Shown here: positions 41,442 to 52,456 of the stretch, piece by piece
Layout of the letters: the number at the start of each line of letters is the position of its first letter
Numbering within the stretch: the stretch's first letter is position 1
Assembly: GCA_907163345.1 (NCBI GenBank)
Contig: CAJQUN010000487.1
Span: forward strand, 62,001-126,000
Source: Haberlea rhodopensis
Taxonomy: Eukaryota; Streptophyta; Magnoliopsida; Lamiales; Gesneriaceae
Direction of reading: 5' to 3'
Length of the DNA stretch: 64,000 nucleotides
Position numbers and translations under genes: made by a program
Notes under the pieces: generated by a model
Seen by the model: only the letters and a program-made list of their open reading frames with translations
What the model was told of the DNA's origin: nothing
Database searches by the model: none

Positions 41442-42562
41442 ATTTTTTATGTTCGGTTCTCGGGAGGGATTCTTTATTTGTGTTTCAGAAGTTCTGGATG
41501 GTTATTCAATGGGGTATTCGATGAGCTCGAATGTATTGTTTGTTGTACCCATGACGAGCTTTATTTGCTCTGAATATTTCTTAACTTGGAGTTCGGAAGT
41601 ATTTTATCTGCTCGGGATGCTTATCTATTATCTTTGGAGCTCGGTTATATCGTACGAGTTTTATGTGCTCAGTCTTTGGTTGCTCAAGATATTTCTTGTT
41701 TCAACCCGAGCTTTATTTGCTCGTGATAACTATTATATCTCGAAAATTAGTTGAGCTTTATTTGCTCGGGGTGTGTTTTATTGGATAGATTCAACCCTCA
41801 AAATTCACAAGTTTCGAAAATACATCATAACGGCAACTGTGATTTTACCCGATGTATATAAACCAAGATCTCGACTTCGCTCATCTTGCTTTACTTCAGG
41901 GGGTGATGTGATGTGGTGGGAAAATTATACCACATCGGGTAAAATCAGTGCCCGAACAAGAAAGTGTCTGAACAGGAAAATACCCGAAGAGGGTGGTACT
42001 CTTCTCGGTTCCACGTGGTCAAACAATGAAATAAGACCTGGTCATAGCGGATATTCAACCCGGATTTCTCGGACATAATATGCCATATACAAAGAGCTAT
42101 TAGTGGAGGCAATTAGTGGGGCAGTTAATTGGAGCAAATGAAGGGAATAATGGCAGATAATTAGGGGATGATTAAGATTTAATTAGGGAAAGATTTGTGT
42201 ATTAAAGAAGGCTTTGACTCTCCATAAAAGCCTCTCGGCCATTCAAAGGAGGGAAAATGGTTTCCTTTTATGGATTTTTTTATTCATTTTCCTGTATAAA
42301 TAGATGGTATATGTATCATCTCAGAGGGGGCTCTCGGCTTTGGAAAGAATGGAGAATGCCATTTTCCTTGGATTGAATTTTATTCATTTCTTGTACAAAG
42401 CATTGTAAAAATTATGGTTTATAGTGAAGAATTTATACTGGACTAGGTCCCGTGGTTTTTTCCTTCAATTTGAGGGTTTTCCACGTAAAAAATATGGTGT
42501 CTTTCTTTTATTTTCCGCAAACACTTAAATCTACCGAACACGAAAAAAATCGAATCACATCA
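41442..42562 (+). mobile_element. Truncated LTR retrotransposon (3' internal end plus LTR) at duplication junction
   Basis: From 41442 to 41903 there is internal sequence with about five degenerate copies of GAGCTTTATTTGCTCG. A purine tract (TTCAGGGGG) is then followed by an LTR, 41904-42562, starting TGATGTG and ending CACATCA. The LTR has a TATAAATA box near 42296 and a leader end GGGTTTTCCACGTAAAA resembling Copia LTRs. No coding region remains. It occupies exactly the space between the two duplicated segments. Confidence 0.62.
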
Positions 42563-43990
42563 CTATAGATGACAACATTGCGGGAAGATCTTGTAATACT
42601 ACCATGAGGACGGAAAGTCCTCGGTAACATATGGGTCTATAAGATCAAACGTGATGGTAACAACCAAGTGGAAAGATATCGTGCAAGATTGGTGGTGAAA
42701 GGATATGTTCATAGTAGTATTGGCATTATTTGTAGTGTTTGACCTACATCTAGACCAGCTAGATGTGAAAATGGCTTTTCTTCATGAAGATCTTGAAGAA
42801 GAAATGTGTATGCTCCAACCAGAAGGTTTTGCTGAAATAGGCAAAGAGAACTTGGTTTGCAGTTTGAACAAATCTCTGTACGGTCTCAAACAGGCGCCGA
42901 GGTGTTGGTACAAAAGATTTGATTCCTATATCATGAGCCTTGGGTACAACAGATTTAATGCAGATCCTTGTGCATATTACAAGAGATCTGGGGACGATGA
43001 TTACATCATTTTGTTGTTGTACGTGGACGACATGTTGGTAACAGGCCCCAACAAAGATCGAGTCCAAGAATTGAAGGCACAGTTGGCTAGGAAATTTGAT
43101 ATGAAGGACCTGGGACCAGCAAACAAGATTCTAGGGATGAAATTTCACCAAGACAGAGTTAACAAAAAGATTTGGCTTCCTAGAGAAATTATTTGAAGAA
43201 AATCTTGCAACGCTTCAACATGCAAGATTGTAAGCCAATTTTGACCCCTCTTCCTGTTAACTTCAAGCTATCCTCTGATATGTGTCCTAGCAGTGAAGCG
43301 GAGAAGATGGAAATGTCTCGAGTACCGTATGCATCAGCGGTGTGAAGTTTAATGTTTGTTATGATCTGTACAAGACCAGACATTGCACAAGCAGTGGGAG
43401 CAATCAGTCGGTACATGGTGAAGAGTGCATTGGAGTATGGTTAAGAGAATCCTTAAATACATTAACAGTACCTTGAATGCTGCATTATGTTACGGAGGAT
43501 CAGATTTTACACTCAGGGGCTATGTGGATTCAGATTATGCAGGTGATCCGGATAAAATAAATCTAATATTGTTTATGTGTTTACACTTGCAGGAGGAGCA
43601 GTAAGCTGGGTTTCAAAACTGCAAACAATGGCAACTATTCAAGCTTGCAAGGAGACGATATAGATTCAAAGGCTATTGGAGGAGATTGATCATAAATATA
43701 GATTCAAAGTTCATTTGTTTTGTGACAGTCAAAGTGCATTACATATTTCATGGAATCCAGCTTTTCATTCCAGGACGAAACACATTGGAGTACAGTTTCA
43801 CTTTGTGCGAGAAGTGGTAGAAGAAGGAAGTGTGGATATGAAGAAAATTCATACGAAGGAGAACCTAGCTGATTTTCTGACAAAGCAGGTTAATACAGAT
43901 AAGTTTGAGTGGTGTGGATCCTCAAGTGGCCTAGCAGAAACATAAGCAGCAGGGTGTGGCAAGATCGAAAGGATGTGTGAAGATGTGTTT
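42563..43990 (+). pseudogene. Copia reverse transcriptase and RNase H (right duplicate)
   Basis: FLHEDLEEEMCMLQPEGF, LYGLKQAPRCWYKRFDSYI and LLLYVDDMLVTG preserve the RT core, including the usual YVDD box that the left copy has as YMDD. RNase H segments VHLFCDSQSALHIS and KIHTKENLADFLTKQ follow. The hAT MITE is absent here. Stops and frame changes are present, and the same RT deletion as in the left copy is shared. Confidence 0.8.
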
Positions 43991-43999
43991 GGTTCTCAA

Positions 44000-44266
44000 G
44001 TAGGTGGAGAACGCGTAAATAATTTTATTCTTTACGCGTTTCAGACATGGAGGGCTCCTATAAATAGTGCTCCCTCCCCCTAATTTCCAGTATCTCATTT
44101 TCAGATATGAGAGGTTGTAACCCACAAAATATTATAGTGGAATCTTTTCATCTTGCCAATGGTTTTTACTCTAATAATTTTTAGGGGTTTTCCACGTAAA
44201 TTCTGGTGTCCATTTTATTCCTCATTTTCGCTATTTTCTCTCATATTGCCGCGCCTGGGACCAACA
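44000..44266 (+). repeat. Partial Copia 3' LTR (right duplicate)
   Basis: The first part of the LTR is missing; it begins at GTAGGTGGAGAACGCG and ends GACCAACA, followed by TTTGT (44267-44271). A TATA box is at 44059-44066. An internal stretch after ATTTTCAGA is also deleted. Confidence 0.8.
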
Positions 44267-44271
44267 TTTGT

Positions 44272-44974
44272 TTGCTGTGTCGCTTCGGAATGGTAGCCTA
44301 TGACTTGGAGCTACCAGACCCTTCTCACATCCACTCTATTTTCCATGTGTAATTACTCCGGCCTTCCAAAGGACCTCGGTCTCCTTCAGTCACACCGCTT
44401 CTTTCACTAGATGCCAATGGCCGCCTCCTTCTCATTCCCAAGAGCATTATTGATACACAAAAAATTTGGAGAAAAGGAATACAACTAGAACAAGCTTTGA
44501 TCAAATGGAGCAATTTAATTAAAGAGACAGCATTGGTGGAGACACTTAACCTCCACTCAATAATCAAGAGAAAATTCTGGAAACCTGACCTTCAATGGGC
44601 CTTCAGGACAAGGCCACTCTCGAGCGGCGGGAAATTGATATGAGCACATCACCAATTGATCATGCCTATCGGCCCACCAACAAGAAACGCCCACTTAACT
44701 TCCCGGTCAACAATTGTTTTACCACTTTCTTGTAATGTCCAGAATTTTAGGAAATCAGTGGCTTTTATTAGAAGTTATGGGTTTAATGTTTTAGTGGTAG
44801 CCGACAGTTAGGATTTCTAGTTGTATCATGTTTGTATTGAAACAACTCTTTGATTATCAGACGATAAGAAGAAATTGGTTATTTCAATTGTTTTCACTAA
44901 CTCTGTCATCTCAATTTTAGTAGTGTTCGAACTCACACTACAAAAACAGAGTTCAACCCACACACATCCTATCT
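44272..44974 (+). mobile_element. Chromovirus tail and 3' LTR (right duplicate)
   Basis: The chromodomain-like tail runs to 44635 and the LTR occupies 44636-44974, followed by TTAAA. It differs from 39490-40191 by only a handful of substitutions. Confidence 0.82.
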
Positions 44975-45265
44975 TTAAAGGTGGGAGAAACATCACAAGG
45001 GCTTCTCTCGGTGCATAACATAAAGCCCCGAAAAAACTTAAATATTAAAGATATTTAGAAATATTTATTTCCATGGATCGCTACATCGGGTTTGCCCCTA
45101 TTTCCCATGCCCCAGTTTTGAAAAAAAAATAAAAATTTAATTAATGCAAATTAATTTTCTTTTTTAATTTCTTTTTTTACCAAATTTAACACATTAGATC
45201 ACGTCTTAATATTATAAAAAGAACATAGCTAGGAATCTTAAATTCCAAGATTGCTAATTTAGTAC

Positions 45266-45937
45266 CTGAGAAATTTTCTTGACAGTAGCCATTGACGTCT
45301 CAGCTCGAGCATTGGCAAACCTCCAGTGCAACAACCTGTTGTACGCCACGCTGAACTGATGGTACTCTTCCTCCAATGCAGGCGAAACTTTCTTCTGTCT
45401 CAAGTACTTTAGCACCCCGCCAACGCCCAGGCTTTTCGATCCCTTCTTCACCGATTTCTCCAAGGTCGCCGGAGATTTCTGGCGCACCACAGCTGGAGCA
45501 CCCGCCTGAGATTTAAAAAGAGCCAAAGCCCCCGCCGCAGCTGGAGATTTTTGATGAACCATAACCGCCGCCGCCGCAGCTATTGAAGAACCAGTCAAAG
45601 CTCGGCCTGGGGACAATGCCCATGCAGAAGGAGAAGTGGATGCCGATCTCGTTTTCCTCGGCGGCGCTTCGCTCTTGCTCTTGGCCCGAGGCAGAAACCT
45701 GACGAACCCACCTTCGCCGCCACCATCGGTGGTTTCTGGTGGCTTCTTCTTCGTTTTCACTGTAGAAGTGCTGGAATTTTCTTTGCCTTTAGAGGGTCTG
45801 GAGAATTTGGACATAAAAGTCTGCACGTCAGCTATTGAAGTTACCACAGTTCCCCCGCTTTTGCTTCGGAGTAGCCAAGGGGAGGTGCCTCCTGCTACGG
45901 CGGCGTGTTGGTGCCTCTGCCGTTGTGGGTCGTCCAT
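45266..45937 (-). CDS. Duplicate QWRF exon 1 (distal copy)
   Basis: This second complete 224-codon first exon encodes the same protein as 40483-41154 and has the same donor (CAG|GTACTA) and start context. Five bases differ between the copies (left positions 40921, 41035, 41047, 41089 and 41107), and all are silent. It has its own TATA-like box at 46010-46015. On the same strand it lies upstream of the proximal exon, so it could act as an alternative first exon spliced to 29011 over about 16 kb, or be a truncated transcript unit ending at VLN*. No copies of exons 2-5 are seen beside it. Confidence 0.72.
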
Positions 45938-46258
45938 AGTACTTACAGAAGTCGCTTACAAAAATAAAGCATGCACGTATGTGCAAGTTATTTGAGTTAT
46001 TTATTTAAGTATATAGGGGTAAAGGTGTAAATATACTAGTCCTACAAGCCAAAGTCAAACCTAATTGAAAGGAAGTTGGGAGCACGTTATAATAAGGGCT
46101 TTGGTTCTCCACTAACTTAGGATTTCATCAATTGGTTAGTGTTAACCGCCTCACTTTTTCTTCCAAGTTTGTTTGTATATATTTTGTAAAGACCCGAATC
46201 TGCATTAGGAATCAACTCAATAGATGTCCTTTAATCAACTCAGTAAATGTTTCAAATC

Positions 46259-46500
46259 TGCTCAACCTATGAGAATATACTCTACTGATCCAAATAAACT
46301 ACCAATTCATAGATTTTACTGATCCGTAGACTCAACAGATGCTTAAATAAGCTCTACTTACGCAATGCCCTAGCCCAACCTATGAGAACTACTCTACTGA
46401 TCCAAATACATTACCCATTCATAGGCTCTACTGATCCGTAGACTCCGCCGATGCTTAAATAAGCTCTACTTACCCAATGCCCTAGCTCAACCTATGAAGA
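46259..46500. repeat. About 113-bp tandem repeat, two copies and a partial
   Basis: Units share CAACCTATGAGAA, CTCTACTGATCCAAATA, ACTGATCCGTAGACTC and ATGCTTAAATAAGCTCTACT. No coding signal is seen. It lies between the duplicated QWRF exon block and the next LTR element. Confidence 0.75.
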
Positions 46501-46549
46501 AAACCATCAGCTCTACTTATCTAAATCAGCCCAAGAGACTTAGTCAACC

Positions 46550-47986
46550 TGTGAAGACTCGAAAAATTTGCATTTGTCTCAAATCATGTTAGCCATTCAA
46601 TGGACCTTGTCATTAGTCATTCAATGACATTTAAGTGGCCAACCCAAGTCTTGCCACCATTCAAATCCATTCAACTACCATTCAATCTCATTTAATGACA
46701 TTTAGTACATTGCTCAAATTGTGTCATTAAAGGGCATACGTTTTGGTATTGGTGAAATAATTTTCCTACATTAAACACTCAAAATCCTTTATTCATTTTG
46801 TCTCATTTAATTGACTCATTCATACAAATTAATTGCATGACCAAATCATGACATTACCATTCAATTATCTTATTCAATCATATGACCAAAGTTTAGGGAT
46901 CCAAATTAAAATCCTCATACATTGAATGACCTTACTCCTAATTGTATTCCCACTTAATCGCCACACCATTAGCATCCAATTATCATAATATCATGCATTC
47001 ATGACTTGCTTGACTTGACTCAATTTAGGGGATTTCTTTGGCCACGGTTAATGGATGATTATCCAACTCTACTACTATAAGAAAGAAAACTATATTCCAC
47101 CTACTAGCTCTTTTCGAAAATATCACACACTACACACACAAATATTTCGATACTTGCAAGGAAGAGAGGAGGAGATTTTCACCATTTTCTCAACCCGAAT
47201 CTCGTCTCAACATGCTTCGAATCTTCATGGGTTTTTGCTACTATTTCATTTCGTTTTCAAAACATTATTTATGATTTAAATTCTCGATTGAACATCAAAC
47301 ATGAGGATTATGTTTTTAAATCTAACAAGTATGTGACATGATCATGAATGAAAGGACCTTGCGGAGCAAAGTGCTACGTATGTATGGGTCACCACTTGAT
47401 TCGGCGGGGCAAAGTGCTACATGATGTGGGCGTGCCACATGCATGGGAGTCACCTCTTGACTCTTAAGAGCAAAGTGCTATGCATACAGGAGCCACCTCT
47501 TGAATCCAATAAGTCGTTATGTGATTATGTGGAAGTATGTGTTTATGCGTAAGAAGTATTGATATGCCAAGATCTATGGATTTGATAAAGAAATGTTTAA
47601 AAGATTTTTGCTATGAATATATGTATGGTTTTTCTATGTTCAATCGGCCCCTACTTGCTGGGTGTTTTTCCCAAACACTCACCCCCTTACCTCCCCTCCC
47701 AGACAAAGACGAAAAGAAGAGATCGAGGAAGAATAACAAGAACAATTTTGGAGATGATGATCCACGAAGAACTTTCAAGAAATTTATTAGTTTTATTTAT
47801 GCTTCCGCGTCTTTGATTTAATCCGAGACAGTTGTATTCTGTAATATCAATTGTAAAGATGATTATTATTTTCAATGGAATAAATAGACTGGTTTTTATC
47901 ATAGATCTGTACACGAGACTTGTTGATTTTGAATTAATGTTTGGAATCAACGCCGGTGTCACGAGCTCCGGTTTCGGGGCGTGACA
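46550..47986 (+). repeat. 5' LTR of gag-only element
   Basis: This 1437-bp LTR begins TGTGAAGACTCG and ends GGGGCGTGACA. At about 47350-47510 it carries three degenerate modules with GCAAAGTGCTA and CACCTCTTGA. Confidence 0.88.
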
Positions 47987-47992
47987 TTTTAG

Positions 47993-48004
47993 TGGTATCA
48001 GAGC
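47993..48004 (+). other. Primer-binding site, initiator tRNA-Met type
   Basis: TGGTATCAGAGC lies six bases after the 5' LTR. Confidence 0.88.
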
Positions 48005-48479
48005 AAAACCAGGTTCCATGATCCCGCTGGGAAAAGTTTTTTGGTTGATATAAATCAACCGAATTATGAATCCCGAATCTAATAGACAACTGATTAAAAT
48101 CAAAAATCAGTTGGAATCCAAAATCTTAAAATAATATTATTTATAAAAAAAAAAATCGAAAAACCCTGGATCTAGGGCTGCCTCTACCGCCTCACCACCG
48201 CCGCCCTCGCCGGAAAATCGATCTACCTCCATGATCGTCTTCCTCAGACGATGCCACGTCACTAAATGGCAGGTCGTTCAGACATCATTTTCCCGACCAA
48301 ATCATCGATCAAAGTTCGCACGTCTAAACTCTCGCCTGGCCTTCCGATTCCTACGCCGCCGTGGATGGTCGATGAATCGGACATTCAAACATGATCCACG
48401 AGACATGACGACCATCTTACATGCGTCAATTAGGGGTTTTAAACGCCGAACAACCCAAAATTTCCTGGAACAAAATCCC

Positions 48480-50010
48480 GCGCATGAACCCTAATTTGCA
48501 CGAACATTAAATCACCGATTTCTCATACGATTTGAACGCCAATTTCAATTAATTTCGGGTTAATGATATCATACCTAATAAAAAGCCCTATGACGTTACC
48601 GAGTCACAAACGAAGGAAAGGCGTCAATTACGGATCACACTTTGCACCTTACGAAACCCTAATCTGCGCTAATTTCGACCATAAGTTTTGTTCAAAATCC
48701 GAGCACTAAATTTAAATAAAATCCATTTTAAGGCTTGTCTGAACATGAATAACAAAAGCCCTAAACTAATTTCAAGTTTCAATCAACGATTACCGATCGT
48801 ATTTCACGCCCAAGAACCCTAATTTTGTTAAAAAAATTAGCCATTGATTTCCCCACCCATTCTAATTGATTTTCCAATTAAATCCGGATTAATAACCAAA
48901 ATATCAGTATAGATAAAATCCCTCTAACAAATCGGAGTTTCAAAAGAAGGAAGGCGTCCAATTTGAAGCCTAAAATCACGCTCAAAGAACCCTAATTTTG
49001 CTAAACTTCAGCATCCGATTTGTCAGACCATTCGAACACGAAATTCCAATTAACTTCGGTATGTCACTAGTAATTGTCCTAGTAATAAAGCGACTCCCAA
49101 ACGAAGGAAAGACGTCAATTGCGGATCACGCTTTGCACCCTAAGAACCCTAACTGCCCAAAAATTTAGCCATTGATTTTCCACCCATTGCAACGAAATTT
49201 CTAAATTAATTCTGGAGTAATAATCGATTTAGCACCCTTGACAAAACCCTCAACTAAATTCAAAATCCAGCCGTAGAATTGTTGCCAATTGTAGATCGAA
49301 TATCCTTTGGTAAGAACCCTAGAATTTTTGAAATTTTCATATTTGATTTCTCAATCATCCGAACACCATTTCCAAATTACTTATGTGTTATTAATTCCTA
49401 TAACAATTCAATCCAAAGCCCCCTAAAAATTTCGAATTCCAATAATTGAACATCGAGTAATTTCGAATCGAAATTGCTCCCCAAGAACCCTATTTTAGCC
49501 GAAACTTAAGCTCCGATTTTCCATATCATTTCAACACCAAAATCAAATTAATTTCGGATTTTTATCTACATTGTATAGTTAATAAAAGCCCTATATTAGA
49601 TGTTTCGCACAAACAAGAGAAAGCTTCCAATTTTAAACCGCAATCCACGCCCCTTAGAACCCTAGGTCACGGAAATTTGGGATTCGATTTTCTAACCTAT
49701 CCGAACACTAATTTTAAATTAATTCTGGGTTTATGATCCTTATATCACGTCGAACAGAAGCCCACTATCCAATTGAAATCACAAACAAGGGAAGATGCTC
49801 AATTTCGGATCGATTTCTCGCCCAAGAACCCTGAATTATGAATATTTTGAGCATCGATTTATCACAATTCGGAACACCAAATTCAAATTAAATCTGGGTT
49901 ATGAACCCTCATAACATGTTTATCAAAATCCCTTTAACAATTTTGAAATTTCAAACCTCGAGTGATCAAATTCTGAAGCCGAAATCGTTCCCATAGAACC
50001 CTAATTCCCA
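48480..50010 (+). repeat. Degenerate tandem array, unit about 168 bp, nine to ten copies
   Basis: The anchor AAGAACCCTAA (or close variants) recurs at about 48489, 48649, 48815, 48986, 49143, 49313, 49482, 49656, 49823 and 49996, spaced 157-174 bp. Each unit also has a GATTT..CCAATTAA-type middle and an ACGAAGGAAAG..CAATT..GGATC part. Units are strongly diverged. The array lies in the 5' leader, between the primer site and gag. Confidence 0.82.
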
Positions 50011-50149
50011 ATAAGATAAAATAAAATAAAATTATTTGCATTTGTTGCTCTACATCCTCTATCATCTACATTTAGTAAATTGTACAAAAATAAATAAATA
50101 AAATAAAACAGAATATGTCGGCTTAACCGCTCCTCTCTTGGATTAGGTA

Positions 50150-50875
50150 ATGACGACCTGCGCAGCTTCCGATAGAATCCAAAATTTGGATCACGAAATG
50201 GAAGAGATCAAGGAGTCCTTGTCTAGTGAAAGACAAGACAATACTGAGCTTCTCAAGATATTGGATCATTTGCACCAGGATGTCCACCAATCCCCCTACT
50301 ACTATGGCCGCACAAATGAGGAGCTCTTAGAGGAGATAATGAGGCTTGACACACTTCATAGAGCTGAAGTTGCAAGGAATCAAGCTTTGGAATAGCAATT
50401 GGAAAATCTGAGGGCCCAAATTGATGCCCTTGAGACTACAAACAAGCACCTGGCATAAACAAGCATAGGAACGTTGTTCGCCCTCAACAATCAAGAGGAC
50501 ATCAACGACAACCTACAAGGTGAAGAGGAGTTCAAGCGTAAGCGACCTTCCCCTAACCTGCCCTCCGACAGTGGTCAGAAAATCAAAAGGCCAAATCAGT
50601 TCATTAATCATCATAAGGGATCCACGTCTAATCTGACTGTTAGGAATGCCCAGAGGTGCCTCATCTGTAAACCAGTACATACTCGTAAATGTGTAAAGTG
50701 AGCGGAGCTTGTTTCGGATGTGGGGAGTTTGGGCACCAAATCGCAGATTGTACGGAAGCAGACAAAAGGAAGACTAGAACAGACCATAGCACCCCTCCAG
50801 ACAAGCTAAGGGAGAACAAACCTAATGTCCAGACCTTTGCCATTAATCAAGAAGAATGAATTAGTACATGAAGTC
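50150..50875 (+). pseudogene. Gag remnant of Tekay-type element with zinc knuckles
   Basis: A first frame (50150-50395) is rich in Glu/Lys/Leu and looks coiled-coil (HEMEEIKESLSSERQDNTEL). It is stopped once and continues as QLENLRAQIDALETTNKHLA. After another break a Lys/Pro-rich stretch leads to a first knuckle CLICKPVHTRKC. After a frame change a second knuckle, CFGCGEFGHQIADC (about 50710-50751), has perfect CX2CX4HX4C spacing. The order helical part, basic linker, two knuckles is that of chromovirus gag. At least three frame disruptions are present. Confidence 0.72.
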
Positions 50876-52265
50876 CCCTATAAGCACTCTGTGATCAATT
50901 TGCTGATGGAAGAAGAAGATCTCGAGAAAAATACTCTAGTAGTGGAAAACGTTGAAGAGGAATTAAGAGACGGAGTATCAATAGACTAGTTTTTGTAGTA
51001 TGCGATGTGATAAGAACAATAAGGAATATTTCTTTGGTATTCTAGTGATGAATTTCTTTGTTTAGGATTTCGTCGTGAACCTCTCAGTTTAATTAATAAA
51101 TTTTAATTTACTCTCCGGGCGTGTCTTGAATTGTGTTATTCCTCGGTTGTGTTCCCACATAACAACTTTAAACCTATTATTATTTTGAAAAGTTATACCC
51201 CTCTTTGTAATCACTATGAACTCAATTCACTCGTATTACGCCCAATTTCTTGAATTTTTATTCTTGGGCTAACTTCGAGAATTTTAGTTCCCAAACCACT
51301 CAATAAATTTGAGTTCATAGTTTATTAGATTCATCATAGATTGTTTTGAAATTTTTCACCCAATTCCAAGAAACTTAATTTCAAGTGAAATCTCGGGCTA
51401 ACTCGAATAGTCGATGACATGTCCTCCTTATTCTTATTGAGATACTTAGAACTTAAGTACAGTCATGTTATACTTTTGGATGCATGATACACCTCCATAA
51501 TTTGAGTATAAGTTGTGACACTTTGGGTTCAAATTGATATAATCATTTGGTTGAAATAAGATATAATAGATTAGTCCCTCAAACTTTTAGGGTATTAGAA
51601 ATCTATTTCCTACATTTCAAAATTCGATAAACTTCTTTTCGACAACGAAACAATTAGTCTTCCTTCAAATTTGTTAATGATATCCTTTTGAACTCATATT
51701 TCATTTGGCAAACCTATATAAGACCATACTATTTCATTAGAAGAATTATTCATTCTACCTTCAAATTTCTTTCGTTGATAGCCTCTTTTGTACAAATACT
51801 TATCCAACTATTGATCCATATTGGAATTATTCTTACATCATCATCTACTTTAAATAGTCGGGATTCGTTTGAAACATATCTTACTTGTGAAACAATCATT
51901 CAATGATTTTTTTTACTACTTCCGATCTTCATAATAAATTGTTGTTTCATAATTATCCATTTATTCTTTGGTTAATGTGGTTATCGTTCTTCATTAAAGT
52001 TCGATACATCAATTGTTTATTCATTCATTTTTGAGACCCCATGATTGCTTAGTTTGATATGACCTTGATCTTCTTCATATCAAAATTATTATTTTTACGA
52101 TCATCTTGCAAAACTTATTTTGAGTTGATGCACATAACTACATACTTTTTCTTCCTTTCCATTTTCTTGGAATTTTCATTTCATATCTTTCATGAGATTG
52201 TATCCTAGAACCTTCAGTTGTCGAAGGAAACATGAATGAAACTATGAAGTATGAAGAAATTCCAA
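50876..52265 (+). mobile_element. Internal region without recognisable genes
   Basis: AT-rich sequence lies between the gag remnant and the chromodomain remnant. Open frames are short and none shows protease, RT or integrase motifs. It replaces the pol gene of an autonomous element. Confidence 0.6.
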
Positions 52266-52456
52266 TCTGAAAAGTGGACTCAAAAGATCAAGTACTGAGA
52301 TGAAAGACCATTACATACGCCAAGTCCAAAGGTCAAACCATATGTAGAAAGAGGTCACTTGGGAACCGGAAGAAAAGATGCGAGAGATATAAATGTCTCA
52401 TAAAGATCGAGCCGACTCAAGTTTCGAGGACGAAACATCCAATAAGGAGGGAGGGA
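52266..52456 (+). pseudogene. Chromodomain/pol 3' end remnant and polypurine tract
   Basis: Across frame shifts, AAAAGTGGACTCAAAAGATC and GGTCACTTGGGAACCGGAAG fit a Tekay chromodomain ending (KDQVLR and TWEPEEKMRERY in translation). CGAGGACGAAACATCC and the purine tract then run into the LTR at 52457. Confidence 0.62.

Larger units (their letters stand above)
42563..46225. repeat. Right copy of segmental duplication containing a second QWRF exon 1
   Basis: This segment is collinear with 37011-41441. It holds a Copia RT/RNase H remnant, a partial Copia LTR, the chromovirus tail and 3' LTR, intron sequence, exon 1 and the promoter side. Confidence 0.9.

Noticed and set aside
42563..43990. Independent second Copia insertion
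   Set aside because: It shares the RT deletion, the TTTGT flank and the downstream chromovirus and QWRF sequence with the left copy, so it is part of a segmental duplication.
48231..48494. 87-codon Arg-rich open frame after the primer site of the 46550 element
   Set aside because: It has no match to gag in order or composition and overlaps the start of the degenerate repeat array.
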